A DNA stretch of 22,057 bases, taken from NCBI GenBank assembly GCA_964436345.1, contig CAYTCC010000018.1, positions 1-22,057 on the forward strand. Direction: 5' to 3'. Shown here one piece after another: positions 12,481 through 17,879 of the stretch. The notes under the pieces were generated by a model. The model saw only the letters and a list, made by a program, of their open reading frames with translations. It ran no database searches and was not told where the DNA came from. Position 1 is the first letter of the stretch; every line of letters begins with the position of its first letter. The DNA comes from GCA-002694895 sp964436345. Its GTDB lineage: Bacteria > Chloroflexota > Dehalococcoidia > Lucifugimonadales > GCA-002694895. The translations under genes and the position numbers were made by a program.

Positions 12481-12924
12481 CATTTTGATTATTAGATCCC
12501 ATTCATGTTTTTTGACAGGTTGAATTGATAGCCTGGAATTATTTAATAAAATCATTTCAGATAATTTTGGTTCTTTTTTTATTTCTTTGAGATAAACTAT
12601 TCTTTTTAATTTATTAGTAGCTTTGATATCTACCATAAACCACCTAGGATTTTGGGGAAGACTTTTTGGATCATAATATTTATGCGTTTTGTCCCAAGAA
12701 TAATAATCTGGATATGCTTCACGAACAACTTTTGCAAGTCCAATTAAATGAGGTTCAGATATATTTGAATGATAAAATAATACTTCATCATTTTTCTTTA
12801 TATCGTCTCTGATGAAATTTCTAGCTTGATAATTTCTTATTCCTTCCCAACAAGTTTCTTTATCTGAAATGAAATCATCAAAAGAATAGTCAGAGGGCTC
12901 AGATTTAAATAACCAATGATTCAT
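12469..12924 (-). CDS. EVE-domain protein
   Basis: A 151-residue, single-domain protein of the EVE family (related to PUA/ASCH folds, thought to recognise modified bases in DNA or RNA). Visible family motifs are MNHWLFKSEPSDYSFDDF at the very start, CWEGIRNYQARNF, DEVLFYHSN and GLAKVVREAYPD. The frame is open upstream to an ATG at 13008, but the family begins at the Met of MNHWLFKSEP, and the added 28 residues would run across the promoter of the neighbouring + strand gene, so I place the start at 12924. No clear ribosome binding site precedes it, so translation may be near-leaderless. It is convergent with leuB (12-nt overlap) and divergent from the small Cys-rich gene. There are no restriction-modification or base-modification genes nearby to suggest a target. 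Confidence 0.88.
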   Translation of the reverse strand: MNHWLFKSEPSDYSFDDFISDKETCWEGIRNYQARNFIRDDIKKNDEVLFYHSNISEPHLIGLAKVVREAYPDYYSWDKTHKYYDPKSLPQNPRWFMVDIKATNKLKRIVYLKEIKKEPKLSEMILLNNSRLSIQPVKKHEWDLIIKMSNI

Positions 12925-12961
12925 AAATATTTTTGTTATTATATGTTGTTTTATTAAATTT

Positions 12962-12967
12962 AGTATA
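12962..12967 (-). promoter_or_regulatory. possible -10 box of the EVE gene
   Basis: TATACT on the - strand would start transcription near 12955, about 30 nt before the EVE start codon. The upstream -35 match is poor (TTCATT). It is back-to-back with the + strand promoter at 12973-13001. Low confidence because of the AT-rich background. Confidence 0.25.
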
Positions 12968-12972
12968 ATTTT

Positions 12973-13001
12973 ATGACATTTACGAATGAATATGTTATAA
13001 T
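12973..13001 (+). promoter_or_regulatory. sigma-70-type promoter of the small Cys-rich gene
   Basis: ATGACA (12973-12978, 5 of 6 matches to TTGACA), then exactly 17 nt, then a perfect TATAAT (12996-13001). Transcription should start near 13008 and give a leader of about 35 nt with GGAG at 13028-13031 before the ATG at 13043. Confidence 0.7.
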
Positions 13002-13042
13002 TTTGCATGTTAAATATTTCACAATTTGGAGAATGTTAGTAT

Positions 13043-13225
13043 ATGGACATTAATAGTGATGTCAAAGTGGAAAATTGTATTTGTTATTGGGTAATTGAAG
13101 AACCTTCTGGATCAAAAAGTTTTGGCAGATGCAAAAAATGTGGTCAAACTAAAGAATTTTATAACTACACTGATACTTCTGTTTGGTCATCTGAATATAA
13201 TTACGATAACGAAGAAACTATTTAA
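13043..13225 (+). CDS. small zinc-ribbon-like protein (60 aa), conserved hypothetical
   Basis: A 60-residue protein with four cysteines spaced as in a small metal-binding ribbon: Cys12, Cys14, then Cys30 and Cys33 in GRCKKCGQTKEF. Between them is YWVIEEPSGSKSFG. From memory it resembles short conserved proteins in Chloroflexota and some actinobacteria with a C-x-H-H-W-x-I-E ... C-K-x-C-G pattern; Cys14 would then replace the first His, keeping a possible ligand. The function of that family is not known to me. GGAG at 13028-13031 is 11 nt before the ATG, and a near-consensus promoter stands just upstream, which makes this short frame credible as a gene. Its stop codon directly abuts the stop codon of convergent cofE. 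A longer overlapping frame at 13095-13289 lacks these signals. Confidence 0.8.
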   Translation: MDINSDVKVENCICYWVIEEPSGSKSFGRCKKCGQTKEFYNYTDTSVWSSEYNYDNEETI

Positions 13226-13987
13226 TTATCTAAATAAATCTAAGTTTTTTTCTCTGAGAATTTCTTTACTACCTTTAACTGAAAATTGAAATTTAACTCC
13301 TCTTATAAGAACGATTGGAATTTTTAAGGCCTTTTCCATTAATATTTCAGCTCCTCCAGATAGTTCATCCACTATACATATTTTGGTGGTATTTAGTTTT
13401 TTACCAAATGCGTCAGTATTGTTTTGATAATCAATTAGAGGAGTAATTCCATAACTCCCTATTGAAATATTAGTTTGTCCTACTCTCCATGGCCTCCCAA
13501 ATGTATCACTAATAATAATACCTAAATTTTCAATTTTGTGATCTTGAATTAAATTTTTGAAAATTAATTTTGCTGATTTATCAGGATCTTTAGGAAGTAA
13601 AGAAACATTATTACCTCCATAAATATTTGACGAATCTATTCCTGAATTTGCGCAAATATGACCTAATTTAGTTTCTGTAATTATTATTCCTCTATTTTTA
13701 TCAATTTTTATTATTGATTTACTTTCATCTAATATTAATTGAACTAGTTTTGGGTTTTTATTTAACTCTTTTCCGAGTTTTATAGCCTTAGATTTTGGTT
13801 TTATAGAATCAAGATCTATTATTCTATTTTCAGCTTTCGATACAATTTTTTGTGTAAATACTAATATATCGTTATCTTTCAGATTTATTTTATTACTAAC
13901 TAATTCTTTATTTAATATTTTTGGAATATTATCTCCTGATTTTATTTCAGGAATCCCAATAATTGGAATAAATTTAAGTTTATTCAT
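13226..13987 (-). CDS. cofE: coenzyme F420-0:L-glutamate ligase
   Basis: A 253-residue CofE/FbiB-N-type ligase. It adds glutamate residues to F420-0 using GTP, forming the gamma-linked tail of the deazaflavin cofactor F420. Family motifs visible are ILVFTQKIVSKAEN near residue 45, HICANSGIDSSN, SDTFGRPWRVGQTNISIG and, towards the end, VDELSGGAEILMEKA. The length fits a stand-alone CofE; the nitroreductase-like domain found fused in actinobacterial FbiB is absent. No other F420 gene (cofC, cofD, cofG/H) is in the window. It is divergent from glmU with a 67-nt gap and convergent, with no gap, with the small Cys-rich gene. No ribosome binding site is evident. Its presence implies that the organism makes and uses F420. 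Confidence 0.93.
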   Translation of the reverse strand: MNKLKFIPIIGIPEIKSGDNIPKILNKELVSNKINLKDNDILVFTQKIVSKAENRIIDLDSIKPKSKAIKLGKELNKNPKLVQLILDESKSIIKIDKNRGIIITETKLGHICANSGIDSSNIYGGNNVSLLPKDPDKSAKLIFKNLIQDHKIENLGIIISDTFGRPWRVGQTNISIGSYGITPLIDYQNNTDAFGKKLNTTKICIVDELSGGAEILMEKALKIPIVLIRGVKFQFSVKGSKEILREKNLDLFR

Positions 13988-14009
13988 TTTTTATTCATTA
14001 ATTTTAATG

Positions 14010-14015
14010 ATTATA
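14010..14015 (-). promoter_or_regulatory. possible -10 box of cofE
   Basis: A perfect TATAAT on the - strand lies 22 nt upstream of the cofE ATG, so the leader would be only about 15 nt. No good -35 box is 17 nt further up. It shares the 67-nt divergent gap with glmU. Confidence 0.3.
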
Positions 14016-14016
14016 C

Positions 14017-14046
14017 TTCATAATTCTTTAATATTTATGATTTAAT
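14017..14046 (+). promoter_or_regulatory. possible glmU promoter giving a leaderless message
   Basis: TTCATA (4 of 6), 18 nt, then TTTAAT (5 of 6). The -10 box ends 8 nt before the glmU ATG at 14055, and no ribosome binding site precedes that ATG, so transcription may begin at or next to the start codon. This is a weak match in an AT-only region. Confidence 0.25.
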
Positions 14047-14054
14047 TATAAATA

Positions 14055-15437
14055 ATGATCGAGATAAATTCTTTTTTAAACACATTTGATATTGTAGTGT
14101 TAGCTGCTGGTAAGGGTTCCAGAATGAAGTCAAGAACTCTGAGCAAACCCATGCATCTTTTAAATGGGATAACATTAATAGAATATCTATTATTAAATTT
14201 ACCTTTAAATAATTTTAATAATAAAATTGCTGTTGTTCCTTCAGAATATGAAAATATTAAATCTAAAATACATAAGGTGGATAATGAATTTGTATATGTA
14301 GTTCAAAATAACCCCAAAGGTACCGGTGATGCATTATTTCATACTTTGAAAAATTTGAAATCTAAATACGTTTTAGTTGTTAATTCTGATGTTCCTTTAA
14401 TTACTCAATCTACATACTTGAATTTAATGAAGAATCATGAAGATAATAATTCAAGTTTGTCATTTATTCAAGATAATCTTAGTGATGATATCCCAGGAGA
14501 TTTTGGCATTGTTACAAAATCAAATGATGGCAATATAAAATCTATTGAAGAAAAATCTAGAATATACTTTGAATCTAATAAAGATAATCTACTTCAATTT
14601 AATGTTGGAGTTTATTGTTTTGATGTTAATTGGCTACAAGAATTCCTTGCGAATTTATCAACTCATTCCAATGGAGAGAAATATATAACTGATTTAGTTG
14701 AAATGGCTTATAAACAAGGACTGAATATAGATACTTTTTATCCCAAATATTCAGATGAATCTATGGGTATAAATAATGATTATGAATTGAGTTTTGCTAA
14801 TAATATTGCAAGAATTAGGAAAAATAAGCAATTAATGATGAAGGGGATAACTATTGTTGACCCTTTTTCAACTTATATAGATTATAACTCTGAGATCGGT
14901 GAAGGAACTATTATTCAACCAGGCACACATATTAAGGAAAGTATTATAGGAAAAGATTGTAAAATTGGCCCCAATGCACAATTGTCTGATTCTATTATTG
15001 GAAATAATTCTATTGTAAATAATTCTATTATTAACAAATCAAAATTAGGTAAACAAGTACATATAGGCCCATTTAGTCACATTAGGCAATTTACAGATAT
15101 AAGAGATAATGTATTTATAGGAACAAATGTTGAAATTAAAAATTCTATTATAGGTTCTGATACTAAATTAGGACATTATTGCTATATTGGAGATAGTGTT
15201 ATTGGAGAATTAGTTAATATTGGAGCTGGTACTGTAACTTGCAATTATGATGGAGTTAAAAAACATAAGACTAATATAAAATCAAAAGCTTTTATTGGAT
15301 CAGGTACAATGATAGTTGCTCCTATTACTATTAATGAAGGTGCTAAAATAGGTGCTGGGTCTGTATTAACTCAGGATGTCCAAAAAAATTCTTTAGTATA
15401 TGGTGTTCCAGCTAAGAAAATTAGAGATTTAAGTTAA
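14055..15437 (+). CDS. glmU: bifunctional N-acetylglucosamine-1-phosphate uridyltransferase / glucosamine-1-phosphate acetyltransferase
   Basis: A 460-residue two-domain enzyme that acetylates glucosamine-1-phosphate and then makes UDP-GlcNAc, the precursor of peptidoglycan and other glycans. The N-terminal nucleotidyltransferase domain has VVLAAGKGSRMKS, QNNPKGTGDAL and NSDVPLI, the last in place of the more usual GDVPL. The C-terminal left-handed beta-helix consists of hexapeptide repeats from about residue 270. It contains GPFSHIRQF, FIGTNVEIKNSIIG, GHYCYIGD and NIGAGTVTCNYDGVKKHKT, which hold the acetyltransferase residues equivalent to E. coli Arg333, Lys351, His363 and Asn386. Both activities should therefore be intact. 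A sugar-nucleotide enzyme lacking the second domain is ruled out by the full helix. It begins divergently from cofE and ends flush against the convergent collagen-like gene. Confidence 0.95.
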   Translation: MIEINSFLNTFDIVVLAAGKGSRMKSRTLSKPMHLLNGITLIEYLLLNLPLNNFNNKIAVVPSEYENIKSKIHKVDNEFVYVVQNNPKGTGDALFHTLKNLKSKYVLVVNSDVPLITQSTYLNLMKNHEDNNSSLSFIQDNLSDDIPGDFGIVTKSNDGNIKSIEEKSRIYFESNKDNLLQFNVGVYCFDVNWLQEFLANLSTHSNGEKYITDLVEMAYKQGLNIDTFYPKYSDESMGINNDYELSFANNIARIRKNKQLMMKGITIVDPFSTYIDYNSEIGEGTIIQPGTHIKESIIGKDCKIGPNAQLSDSIIGNNSIVNNSIINKSKLGKQVHIGPFSHIRQFTDIRDNVFIGTNVEIKNSIIGSDTKLGHYCYIGDSVIGELVNIGAGTVTCNYDGVKKHKTNIKSKAFIGSGTMIVAPITINEGAKIGAGSVLTQDVQKNSLVYGVPAKKIRDLS

Positions 15438-16253
15438 TTATTTATCTAAAGAAATTAGAAGCGGAGCACTTGCTGAAGATCCATGGCTTCCTTCAGCTAT
15501 AATTGTATAAATTCCTGTTCCCAAATCAAGAGTTGATTCTAATTTAAATGCTCCTGAGTCATTTGAAGTTCCAGATCCAAGTATTTTTGTAGTGTTCTTA
15601 TTAAGCTTAATAGCTAAAATAAAATTTTCATTTGAATTAAATCCTGAACCATAAGCAACTGTAGAACCATTAGGTACAGTAGCAGCAACTATTAAATTTG
15701 CATCAGGTGAAATCAGATGCTTAGGTATAATTTGTTTTGGTATAATCTGAATTGCAGTACTTGTTTTACTATTTTTTGAACCCTTAGCCAAAATTGTATA
15801 AATTGTTTGATTTACAATTTGAGAACTAATTTTAGAATTATTGAATAATGGTTTTGTTTTTGTAGTAAAAGATCCACTTTTCGTAGCCACTGCAGTCCCA
15901 ATAATAGATTCTAAAGTATCAGATATTTTAATATATAGAGTTATTGTTTCTTCTGAGTTAAACCCAGATCCCCATATTTCAATTTCTTCTTGAATTGTAA
16001 ATACAGTATTATTTATTGTAATTATGGTAGCTTGAGGCTGAGGAGCATCATTTCCTTGGGGGCCTGTGGTTCCTATTGGCCCCGGAGGTCCACTTACTCC
16101 TTGAATTCCCGGGACTCCAGGATCTCCTTTTTCTCCTTGTAATCCTTTTTCTCCTTGCCCACCTTCAGAACCAGGGGGCCCTATATCTCCTGTACATGAT
16201 ATTGTTAAAGAAAAAAGTAATGCAAAAAATATTATAGTTTTGATTTTGATCAT
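15438..16253 (-). CDS. collagen-like surface lipoprotein with two Ig-like C-terminal domains
   Basis: A 271-residue predicted secreted protein. A hydrophobic signal (residues 1-19) ends at Cys20 in LTISC, a slightly non-canonical lipobox. From residue 22 there are 16 uninterrupted Gly-X-Y triplets (to GND), including GPPGSE, GEKGDPG and GPPGPIG, so a short collagen triple helix is likely. After a linker come two copies of a beta-rich domain. Each has a (W/Y)GSGFNS motif, a Ser-Gly-(S/A)-Phe segment and a (I/T)YTI(L/I)A(K/E)GS motif near its end. The same domain occurs once in the neighbouring collagen-like protein. The function is unknown to me; a surface-exposed trimeric stalk carrying a binding or structural head is an inference. 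Its stop codon abuts glmU's. It is separated from the upstream paralogue by a strong terminator, so it probably has its own weaker promoter. Confidence 0.85.
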   Translation of the reverse strand: MIKIKTIIFFALLFSLTISCTGDIGPPGSEGGQGEKGLQGEKGDPGVPGIQGVSGPPGPIGTTGPQGNDAPQPQATIITINNTVFTIQEEIEIWGSGFNSEETITLYIKISDTLESIIGTAVATKSGSFTTKTKPLFNNSKISSQIVNQTIYTILAKGSKNSKTSTAIQIIPKQIIPKHLISPDANLIVAATVPNGSTVAYGSGFNSNENFILAIKLNKNTTKILGSGTSNDSGAFKLESTLDLGTGIYTIIAEGSHGSSASAPLLISLDK

Positions 16254-16345
16254 AAATATTTGGTTACTTAATTAATATTAATAATACAATATTATTGATT
16301 TAATGTATTATTTGGAATTTGTTTTAAGTATATATTTCGTGTTTT

Positions 16346-16396
16346 TCAACATAAAAAGGGGAACTGAGCTGAACTCAGTTCCCCTTTTTATGTTGA
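16346..16396 (-). terminator. strong 23-bp hairpin terminator between the two collagen-like genes
   Basis: A perfect inverted repeat: arms 16346-16368 and 16374-16396 pair over 23 bp around a 5-nt loop (16369-16373). The GC core AGGGGAACTGAG/CTCAGTTCCCCT is flanked by A5/T5 tracts. It begins 20 nt after the stop of the gene at 16417-16980 and should end that transcript on the - strand. The symmetric A/T tracts would let it act on the + strand too. Confidence 0.9.
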
Positions 16397-16416
16397 TTGT
16401 CTAAATAATATTTAGT

Positions 16417-16980
16417 TTATTTAGCAGCAGTAATCTTAAGAGCTGCAGCAGCTTGTCCGCCACCTTCACCCTCGGCAATTAAAGTATAAACACCTTCTGG
16501 CCAGTCATCTGCAATACTTACTGTCATAGAAACAGCTCCGCTTGCATTAGCTTGAGCACCAACCAAGAATTTATCTAATCCGCCTTTAGCTGCTATAGCA
16601 GTTACAGCAACCTGTCCGTTAGATTTGAAGCCAGCGCCGTAAATACTAGTGGAACCACCAGCAGTTGTTGCGTCAGCTACTAAGTATGTAGGTGGACCAG
16701 GAGGACCGGCTGGACCGGTATCACCTGTAGCACCTTGTAATCCAGGAAGACCAGGAAGACCAGGAAGTCCGGGTTTACCTTGTACACCTTGAACACCAGG
16801 AAGACCAGGAAGTCCAGGTTCACCAGGAGCACCTTCGTTTCCTTGTAATCCAGGAAGACCAGGAAGACCGGCTGCACCAGCTGAACCAGCTGGGCCTGCA
16901 CATGCTATTAATCCAATGCTCAGCAATAGTGAAATTGCTACAAGAGTGGACATCTTAGTATTTTTTAAAATTATTCTCAT
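16417..16980 (-). CDS. collagen-like surface lipoprotein with one Ig-like C-terminal domain
   Basis: A 187-residue predicted lipoprotein. The signal peptide ends in the canonical lipobox LIAC with lipidated Cys27. Residues 29-97 are 23 uninterrupted Gly-X-Y triplets, rich in GLP and GPP and ending GPPGPP. The C-terminal 85 residues form one beta-rich domain (IYGAGFKSNG, NASGAVSM, GVYTLIAEGEGG) matching the two domains of the downstream paralogue. The start is well supported: GAGGGGG at 16986-16992 lies 5 nt before the ATG, a near-consensus promoter lies about 105-130 nt upstream, and a strong terminator follows. Together with its more GC-rich, repetitive coding sequence, this suggests an abundant product. 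It is not fused to any enzyme. The role is unknown; a surface filament or stalk is an inference from the collagen repeat and the lipid anchor. Confidence 0.87.
   Translation of the reverse strand: MRIILKNTKMSTLVAISLLLSIGLIACAGPAGSAGAAGLPGLPGLQGNEGAPGEPGLPGLPGVQGVQGKPGLPGLPGLPGLQGATGDTGPAGPPGPPTYLVADATTAGGSTSIYGAGFKSNGQVAVTAIAAKGGLDKFLVGAQANASGAVSMTVSIADDWPEGVYTLIAEGEGGGQAAAALKITAAK
16733..16869 (-). repeat. internal direct repeats in the collagen-coding segment
   Basis: A 29-nt block is repeated exactly at 16733-16761 and 16841-16869, each encoding the same GLPGLPGLQG-type stretch. Shorter 9-nt units (CCAGGAAGA on the + strand) are reiterated between and within them. Such repeats can change the number of Gly-X-Y triplets by recombination. 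Confidence 0.85.
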
Positions 16981-17084
16981 TATTTCCCCCTCTAAATTTA
17001 GTAGGTTAATTATAGAAATAAATTAATCTATATCTATAAAGATAACTAAAATCTGATAAAGTTGATTACAATATATGTTGATAA

Positions 17085-17113
17085 ATAATATTGGTCTGAA
17101 GGAAATCTGTCAA
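17085..17113 (-). promoter_or_regulatory. near-consensus promoter of the 16417-16980 collagen-like gene
   Basis: On the - strand, a perfect TTGACA (17113-17108), a 17-nt spacer and TATTAT (17090-17085, 5 of 6). Transcription should begin near 17078, giving a leader of about 97 nt before the strong ribosome binding site. Confidence 0.7.
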
Positions 17114-17175
17114 CCCTTCTGTTAAGTTTTTGTTTGATAATTTATATTTATTTAAAATTTTACAATTTAATGGTC

Positions 17176-17203
17176 TATTTATTCTATATATATAGAATAA
17201 ATA
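17176..17203. repeat. 28-nt perfect AT-rich palindrome
   Basis: Two 14-nt arms, wholly A/T except for one C/G pair, form a perfect palindrome about 30 nt past the stop of the gene at 17233 and about 60 nt upstream of the collagen promoter. It could form a hairpin ending the prs-secA transcript, but no U-tract follows on the - strand. An operator site is the alternative. No other content is seen in the 252-nt gap 16981-17232 apart from the promoter and leader. Confidence 0.6.
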
Positions 17204-17232
17204 TTAATTTTTCAGCTATTTCATACTAAGGA

Positions 17233-17871
17233 TTAAAATAGTAGGGTTATTTTTTCGTTTAATATATTTTTTGCTAATTTTATTGAGAGATTTGTATCAC
17301 TTGCGACTTTAGTTTCATCTGAATTCTTGATTCTGTATTTAAACAGCCAGTATGTGAATTCTTTATATGTGTAAAGATTTATTGTGTTTTTTTTTGCAAA
17401 TTTTATATTTTTTGCAAATTGTTTAAATAGTAAATTTATATTTTTGCCATAAATTTCTTCATATCCATCATAATTATTAGTGTTATACAGAGATTTTTTT
17501 AAATATTGTTGTGACTTTTGTACATAAATTAAGTCTTCTATGATTATTCCGTAATAAAAATTACGCATTTGACTCAGTTTATTTCTAGAAATGATTTTCT
17601 TCATATATTCATAACTGCTTTTATTTGGCAGTAATCCAGTGAAAATTAATTCATGATATTTTTCTTTATTTAAATATGATTTTATTGCTGATCCCAATCT
17701 TTCCGTTAAGGTCATCCAATCAAAAGCTTCGTTATTGATCCAATATTTATATTTATATCCCCTATAAAATTCTTCGTTTATATTCCACTCAGATATACAA
17801 TCAACAACAGCTATTTCCCAATTGATTCCATTTTCAATTTTACTTTTCAATTTTTCAATCAAATGATTCAT
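17233..17871 (-). CDS. hypothetical protein downstream of secA
   Basis: I do not recognise a named family. The 212-residue product is soluble-looking, with no signal peptide, membrane segment or cysteine cluster. It is rich in Lys, Asn, Tyr and Trp. The N-terminal half has ISEWNINEEFYRGYKYKYW and NEAFDWMTLTERLGSAI; from memory, a similar (G/N)EAFDW-LT-ERL segment occurs in uncharacterised proteins of marine Chloroflexota. The middle has several Tyr-rich helices, and the C-terminal third resembles a helix-rich KEFTYWLFKYRI segment. The ATG lies 9 nt beyond the end of secA, so it is probably cotranscribed with prs and secA and translated from the same message. Its length and its regular place in the run argue that it is real. 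No function is proposed. Confidence 0.75.
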   Translation of the reverse strand: MNHLIEKLKSKIENGINWEIAVVDCISEWNINEEFYRGYKYKYWINNEAFDWMTLTERLGSAIKSYLNKEKYHELIFTGLLPNKSSYEYMKKIISRNKLSQMRNFYYGIIIEDLIYVQKSQQYLKKSLYNTNNYDGYEEIYGKNINLLFKQFAKNIKFAKKNTINLYTYKEFTYWLFKYRIKNSDETKVASDTNLSIKLAKNILNEKITLLF

Positions 17872-17879
17872 AAAATTTA

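Noticed and set aside
12925..13008. Longer start of the EVE protein
   Set aside because: The 28 added residues are not part of the EVE family and would overlap a near-consensus promoter on the other strand.
13095..13289. A 64-residue frame overlapping the small Cys-rich gene and cofE
   Set aside because: The overlapping frame at 13043-13225 has the promoter, ribosome binding site and Cys4 pattern; this one has none and runs into cofE.
16680..16901. A 73-residue Val/Leu/Phe-rich frame on the - strand
   Set aside because: It is the shifted-frame reading of the collagen repeats; its regular LVFLVFL pattern comes from the Gly-X-Y codons, and it has no start signals of its own.
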